Under the pieces are notes generated by a model. It ran no database searches. It saw only the letters and a program-made list of their open reading frames with translations, and was not told where the DNA came from. A stretch of 8,696 nt of DNA from Desulfobulbus sp. (lineage in GTDB: Bacteria > Desulfobacterota > Desulfobulbia > Desulfobulbales > Desulfobulbaceae). The first letter of the stretch is position 1; each line of letters begins with the position of its first letter. Location of the stretch: positions 1 through 8,696 of the forward strand of contig JAUWAH010000071.1 of the NCBI GenBank assembly GCA_030602145.1. The letters are read 5' to 3'. The translations under genes were made by a program, and so were the position numbers. Below are positions 6,286 through 8,696 of this stretch, piece after piece.

Positions 6286-7406
6286 AACCGGGCTCGCTGC
6301 TCCGTTTGAGGGGGTTGATCCGCAAGGAATGGCTCCAGGTGATCCGCGATCCGTCGAGTATTGCTATCGCCTTCTTCCTCCCCTTGCTGCTGCTCCTCAT
6401 TTTTGGCTACGGCGTCAGCCTGGACGCCAAGAACATCCGCATCGGCCTGGTGATCGAACAACCCGACGATATCTCGCTGAGTTTTGCCGGTGGTTTCGAA
6501 CATTCCCCCTACTTCGCGCCGGTGCGGTTTACCTCGATCCAGGAGGCGGAAGCGGCCCTGCGCGAGGCGAGGCTGGACGGTATCGTCTGGCTGCGCCACA
6601 CCTTCGGCGCCGAATACCGCCGGGGTGAGGCGCCGCCCATCGGCCTGATCGTCAACGGCGTCGACGCCAACACCGGCCGGCTGATCGAGGGGTATGTCCA
6701 GGGCATCTGGTTCGGCTGGCTGGAGCAGCAGGCGGAACGGGCGGGCAGGCAACTGCGCTCGCCGGTGCGGTTGGAGCAGCGCATCTGGTTCAACCCCCAG
6801 GTGCGCTCCACCGATTTCCTGGTGCCGGGCATCCTGGCGGTGATCATGACCCTGATCGGCGCCCTGCTCACCGCCCTGGTGATCGCCCGGGAGTGGGAGC
6901 GGGGCACCATGGAATCCCTGCTGGTCACCCACATCTCGGTGGAGGAGTTGCTGCTCGGCAAGCTGATTCCCTACTTCATCCTCGGCATGGGCGGCCTTGC
7001 CCTGAGCCTGCTGATGGCCCACTTCCTGTTCCATGTGCCGGTGCGCGGCTCACTCTGGCTGGTGCTGGCGGTCTCGGCCCTCTTTCTCTGGGTGGCCCTG
7101 GGGATGGGATTTTTTATATCCACCCTGTTCAAGTCCCAGTTCGTCGCCGCCCTGGCGGCCATGGTCTCCACCTTCCTGCCGGCCTTCATTCTCTCGGGGT
7201 TCATCTTCGACATCCGCTCCATGCCGCCCTTTATCCAGGGGTTGACCCACCTGATCGCCGCCCGCTATTACGTGGCCATCTTGCAGACGCTGTTCCTGGT
7301 GGGCGATGTCTGGAGCGTGGTCCTGCCCAATGCGGCGGCCCTGGCGCTGATGGGGCTGCTCTTCCACGGCCTGGTTTACCGCAAGACCAGGAAGAACCTC
7401 CAGTAG
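6282..7406 (+). CDS. ABC-2 type transporter permease, YbhS-like
   Basis: A 374-residue inner-membrane permease of the ABC-2 family. One membrane segment lies near the N-terminus (about 26-44, AFFLPLLLLLIFGYG), followed by a large extracytoplasmic domain (about 46-175). Five more hydrophobic segments follow (about 178-201, 228-250, 257-280, 288-310 and 344-365). The conserved cytoplasmic elbow AREWERGTMESLL (202-214) and the preceding FLVPGI (179-184) are family hallmarks. It contains no cysteine. The ATG overlaps the ATPase stop (ATGA) and is preceded by a G-rich GAGGGGGG ribosome-binding site, indicating coupled translation. It is paralogous to the next gene, with which it should form a heterodimeric channel. 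In E. coli the equivalent system has been linked to drug and cation export; the substrate here is unknown. Confidence 0.9.
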   Translation: MKPGSLLRLRGLIRKEWLQVIRDPSSIAIAFFLPLLLLLIFGYGVSLDAKNIRIGLVIEQPDDISLSFAGGFEHSPYFAPVRFTSIQEAEAALREARLDGIVWLRHTFGAEYRRGEAPPIGLIVNGVDANTGRLIEGYVQGIWFGWLEQQAERAGRQLRSPVRLEQRIWFNPQVRSTDFLVPGILAVIMTLIGALLTALVIAREWERGTMESLLVTHISVEELLLGKLIPYFILGMGGLALSLLMAHFLFHVPVRGSLWLVLAVSALFLWVALGMGFFISTLFKSQFVAALAAMVSTFLPAFILSGFIFDIRSMPPFIQGLTHLIAARYYVAILQTLFLVGDVWSVVLPNAAALALMGLLFHGLVYRKTRKNLQ

Positions 7407-7414
7407 CGGCTGCC

Positions 7415-8527
7415 ATGGTCCATCAACGCATCTTCGCCCTGATCGTCAAGGAGTTCCTGGCCCTGTTCCGGGACAAGAAGAGCCGCATGGCAGTGATCGT
7501 GCCGCCGATCCTCCAGTTGCTGGTGTTCGGCTACGCGGCCACCTTCGACCTGGAACGGGCCAGCCTGGCCATCCTCAACGAGGATACCGGCGCCTTCGGC
7601 CGCGATCTGGCCGGCCGGTTCGCCCACACCGAGGGGTTTGAGGTGGTGGGGGACCTCCGCAGCGAGGCCGAGATCAAGCCGCTGATCGATCGGAGGGACG
7701 CCCTGCTGGTGCTGCGTATCGGTGCACAGTGCTCGGCCAATGTGGCCAGGGGCGAGAGCTGCCCGGTACAGGTGCTGATCGACGGTCGCAACTCCAACAC
7801 CGCCATGCTGGCCCTCAACTACGTGCGCGCCATTGTTGCCGACTTCAACGAGGAGCACATCGAGCGGACCACCGGCACCCGCCTGCCGGCCCGGCTGGCC
7901 GTGCGAGCCTGGTTCAATCCCAACCTGGAGAGCCGTTGGTTCATCGTGCCGGGCATCATCGCCCTGTTGGCCATGGTGGTCACCCTGGTGGTCACCGCCC
8001 TATCCGTGGCCCGCGAACGGGAGGCCGGCACCTTTGACCAGCTGCTGGTCACGCCGCTCAACCCCTGGGAGATCCTGATCGGCAAGGCCGTACCCGGCCT
8101 GATCGTCGGGGTGGGCGAGGCCCTGCTCATTATCGCGGTGGCGGTCTATTGGTTCCGGGTGCCGCTGGTCGGTGACCTGCTCACCCTGGTTCCGGCCCTG
8201 GTCATCTACGTGCTGTCGATCATCGGTGTTGGCCTGATGATCTCCTCCCTGGCGACCACCCTCCAGCAGGCCCTGCTCGGCGCCTTTCTTTTTCTGGTGC
8301 CGGCGGTGACCCTCTCCGGCTTTTCGACGCCGATCGCCAACATGCCCACCTTCATGCAGGCCGTGACCTATATCGACCCGATGCGGTATTTTCTCACCAT
8401 TGTCCGCCGGGTTTTTCTCGAAGGCGGCGGGCTGGAGGGTTTTTGGCACGAACTCTGGCCGATGTCGCTCATCGCTGCTGTGACTCTGGCGCTGGCCACC
8501 TCTTTGTTCCGCCACCGGATGTATTGA
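7415..8527 (+). CDS. ABC-2 type transporter permease, YbhR-like
   Basis: A 370-residue inner-membrane permease with the same layout as its upstream neighbour. TM1 is about 23-42, the extracytoplasmic domain about 44-172, and five further hydrophobic segments fall at about 175-199, 225-247, 255-280, 284-303 and 348-366. The shared core motifs are WFNPNLESRWFIVPGI (166-181) and AREREAGTFDQLLVTP (199-214), clearly paralogous to WFNPQVRSTDFLVPGI and AREWERGTMESLLVTH in the preceding permease. The start is the ATG at 7415, 8 nt after the upstream stop. The frame is open further upstream to 6893 within the other permease, but that stretch lacks permease features. No strong Shine-Dalgarno sequence precedes the ATG, so translation probably depends on coupling. 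Its only two cysteines (Cys106, Cys116) are ten residues apart in the extracytoplasmic domain. Last gene of the operon in the window. Confidence 0.9.
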   Translation: MVHQRIFALIVKEFLALFRDKKSRMAVIVPPILQLLVFGYAATFDLERASLAILNEDTGAFGRDLAGRFAHTEGFEVVGDLRSEAEIKPLIDRRDALLVLRIGAQCSANVARGESCPVQVLIDGRNSNTAMLALNYVRAIVADFNEEHIERTTGTRLPARLAVRAWFNPNLESRWFIVPGIIALLAMVVTLVVTALSVAREREAGTFDQLLVTPLNPWEILIGKAVPGLIVGVGEALLIIAVAVYWFRVPLVGDLLTLVPALVIYVLSIIGVGLMISSLATTLQQALLGAFLFLVPAVTLSGFSTPIANMPTFMQAVTYIDPMRYFLTIVRRVFLEGGGLEGFWHELWPMSLIAAVTLALATSLFRHRMY

Positions 8528-8629
8528 AGTGTGAGGTTTAGGTCGCCACCTCTGCCTTTTTGTCTCGCGCCGGCCTGCCGGTATTATTAATCCTCTACAA
8601 TTTCATGTAGTTGAGAGTGTATCACACTT
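8527..8629. repeat. Separated 8-bp inverted repeat downstream of the ABC operon
   Basis: AAGTGTGA (8527-8534) at the ABC operon stop is matched by its reverse complement TCACACTT at 8622-8629. The right copy also overlaps a local palindrome, AGTGT-ATC-ACACT (8616-8628). This could be a regulator site pair or chance; no transposase or target duplication accompanies it. Confidence 0.3.
8533..8561 (+). terminator. Weak intrinsic terminator candidate after the ABC operon
   Basis: GAGGT (8533-8537) can pair with ACCTC (8548-8552), followed 4 nt later by a run of five T residues (8557-8561). An alternative AGGT/ACCT pairing shares the 3' arm. The stem is only 5 bp with a 10-nt loop, so termination may be inefficient, but the position just past the last stop codon is right. 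Confidence 0.35.
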
Positions 8630-8640
8630 AATCCTAAAAA
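8560..8640 (+). promoter_or_regulatory. AT-rich stretch with rightward promoter-like sequences
   Basis: Two hexamer pairs stand out: TTGTCT (8560-8565), 16 nt, TATTAT (8582-8587); and TTGAGA (8611-8616), 18 nt, TAAAAA (8635-8640). Between them CTACA-ATTTCA-TGTAG (8595-8610) is a 5-bp hairpin. Either pair could serve a gene beyond the right edge. AT-rich intergenic DNA readily gives such matches, so this is tentative. Confidence 0.25.
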
Positions 8641-8696
8641 CGGCAGTTAGCCAGTAATCGCCGTTGCTGAAGGCGGCAGCAGTCTCGAAATCGAAG

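Larger units (their letters stand above)
8528..8696. other. Non-coding tail of the window, AT-richer and rich in small hairpins
   Basis: No supported coding frame is seen. Besides the terminator and promoter candidates it holds ACGGC/GCCGT arms near 8640-8665 and a TGCTG/CAGCA pair near 8666-8683. None matches an RNA gene, attachment site or insertion-sequence end that I recognise. The shift away from the GC-rich composition of the genes is visible by eye from about 8581 to 8640. Confidence 0.5.

Noticed and set aside
6893..7414. N-terminal extension of the second permease frame inside the first permease gene
   Set aside because: The frame is open, but the extension is His/Pro/Gly-rich shadow sequence; permease features begin at the ATG at 7415, aligning with the paralogue's N-terminus.
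1..8696. CRISPR arrays, tRNA/rRNA genes, insertion sequences or prophage attachment sites
   Set aside because: No regularly spaced repeats, no cloverleaf or rRNA signature sequence, no transposase or integrase motifs and no paired terminal repeats with target duplications were found.

Overview
The window is GC-rich, densely coded bacterial chromosome with two divergent operons around a 413-bp intergenic region. Gene content suggests a Gram-negative anaerobe or facultative anaerobe. A deltaproteobacterium (Desulfobacterota-like) is my best guess, because fused ADP-forming acyl-CoA ligases, CBS-ACT proteins and acetyl-CoA hydrolase/transferases often occur together there. This is an inference from family knowledge, not from a marker gene. 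There are no rRNA or tRNA genes, CRISPR arrays, transposases or integrases.

Left half (minus strand, read from 4006 down to 1): four tightly spaced genes. They encode a zinc-dependent HDAC/AcuC-superfamily deacylase (3041-4006), an AcuB-like protein with two CBS domains and an ACT-like domain (2342-3001), a 701-residue fused alpha-beta ADP-forming acetate/acyl-CoA ligase with its phosphohistidine intact (228-2333), and the N-terminus of an acetyl-CoA hydrolase/CoA-transferase that runs off the left edge (1-223). Spacings are 39, 8 and 4 bp, and the last gene's ribosome-binding site lies inside the final codons of the ligase. The set resembles the Bacillus acuABC theme (acetyltransferase, CBS-ACT sensor, deacetylase around acetyl-CoA synthetase), but with an ADP-forming ligase and a CoA-transferase as the acetyl-CoA enzymes. 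The likely common job is interconversion of acetate (or another acid) and its CoA ester, coupled to energy sensing and protein deacylation.

Right half (plus strand, 4420-8527): an ABC-2 export operon in the same order as E. coli ybhF-ybhS-ybhR. A tandem double ATPase (621 aa) overlaps by 4 bp a 374-aa permease, which is followed after 8 bp by a paralogous 370-aa permease. The HlyD-type periplasmic adaptor (ybhG) that normally accompanies this family is absent from the window. The two ATPase halves are complementarily degenerate, predicting one canonical and one weak ATP site.

The intergenic region 4007-4419 contains candidate promoters for both operons, a 15-bp near-perfect palindrome whose half-site recurs over the leftward -35 box, and a short tandem repeat next to the rightward -35 box. 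The last 169 bp (8528-8696) are AT-richer, non-coding as far as can be seen, and contain several small inverted repeats, a weak terminator candidate and promoter-like sequences.
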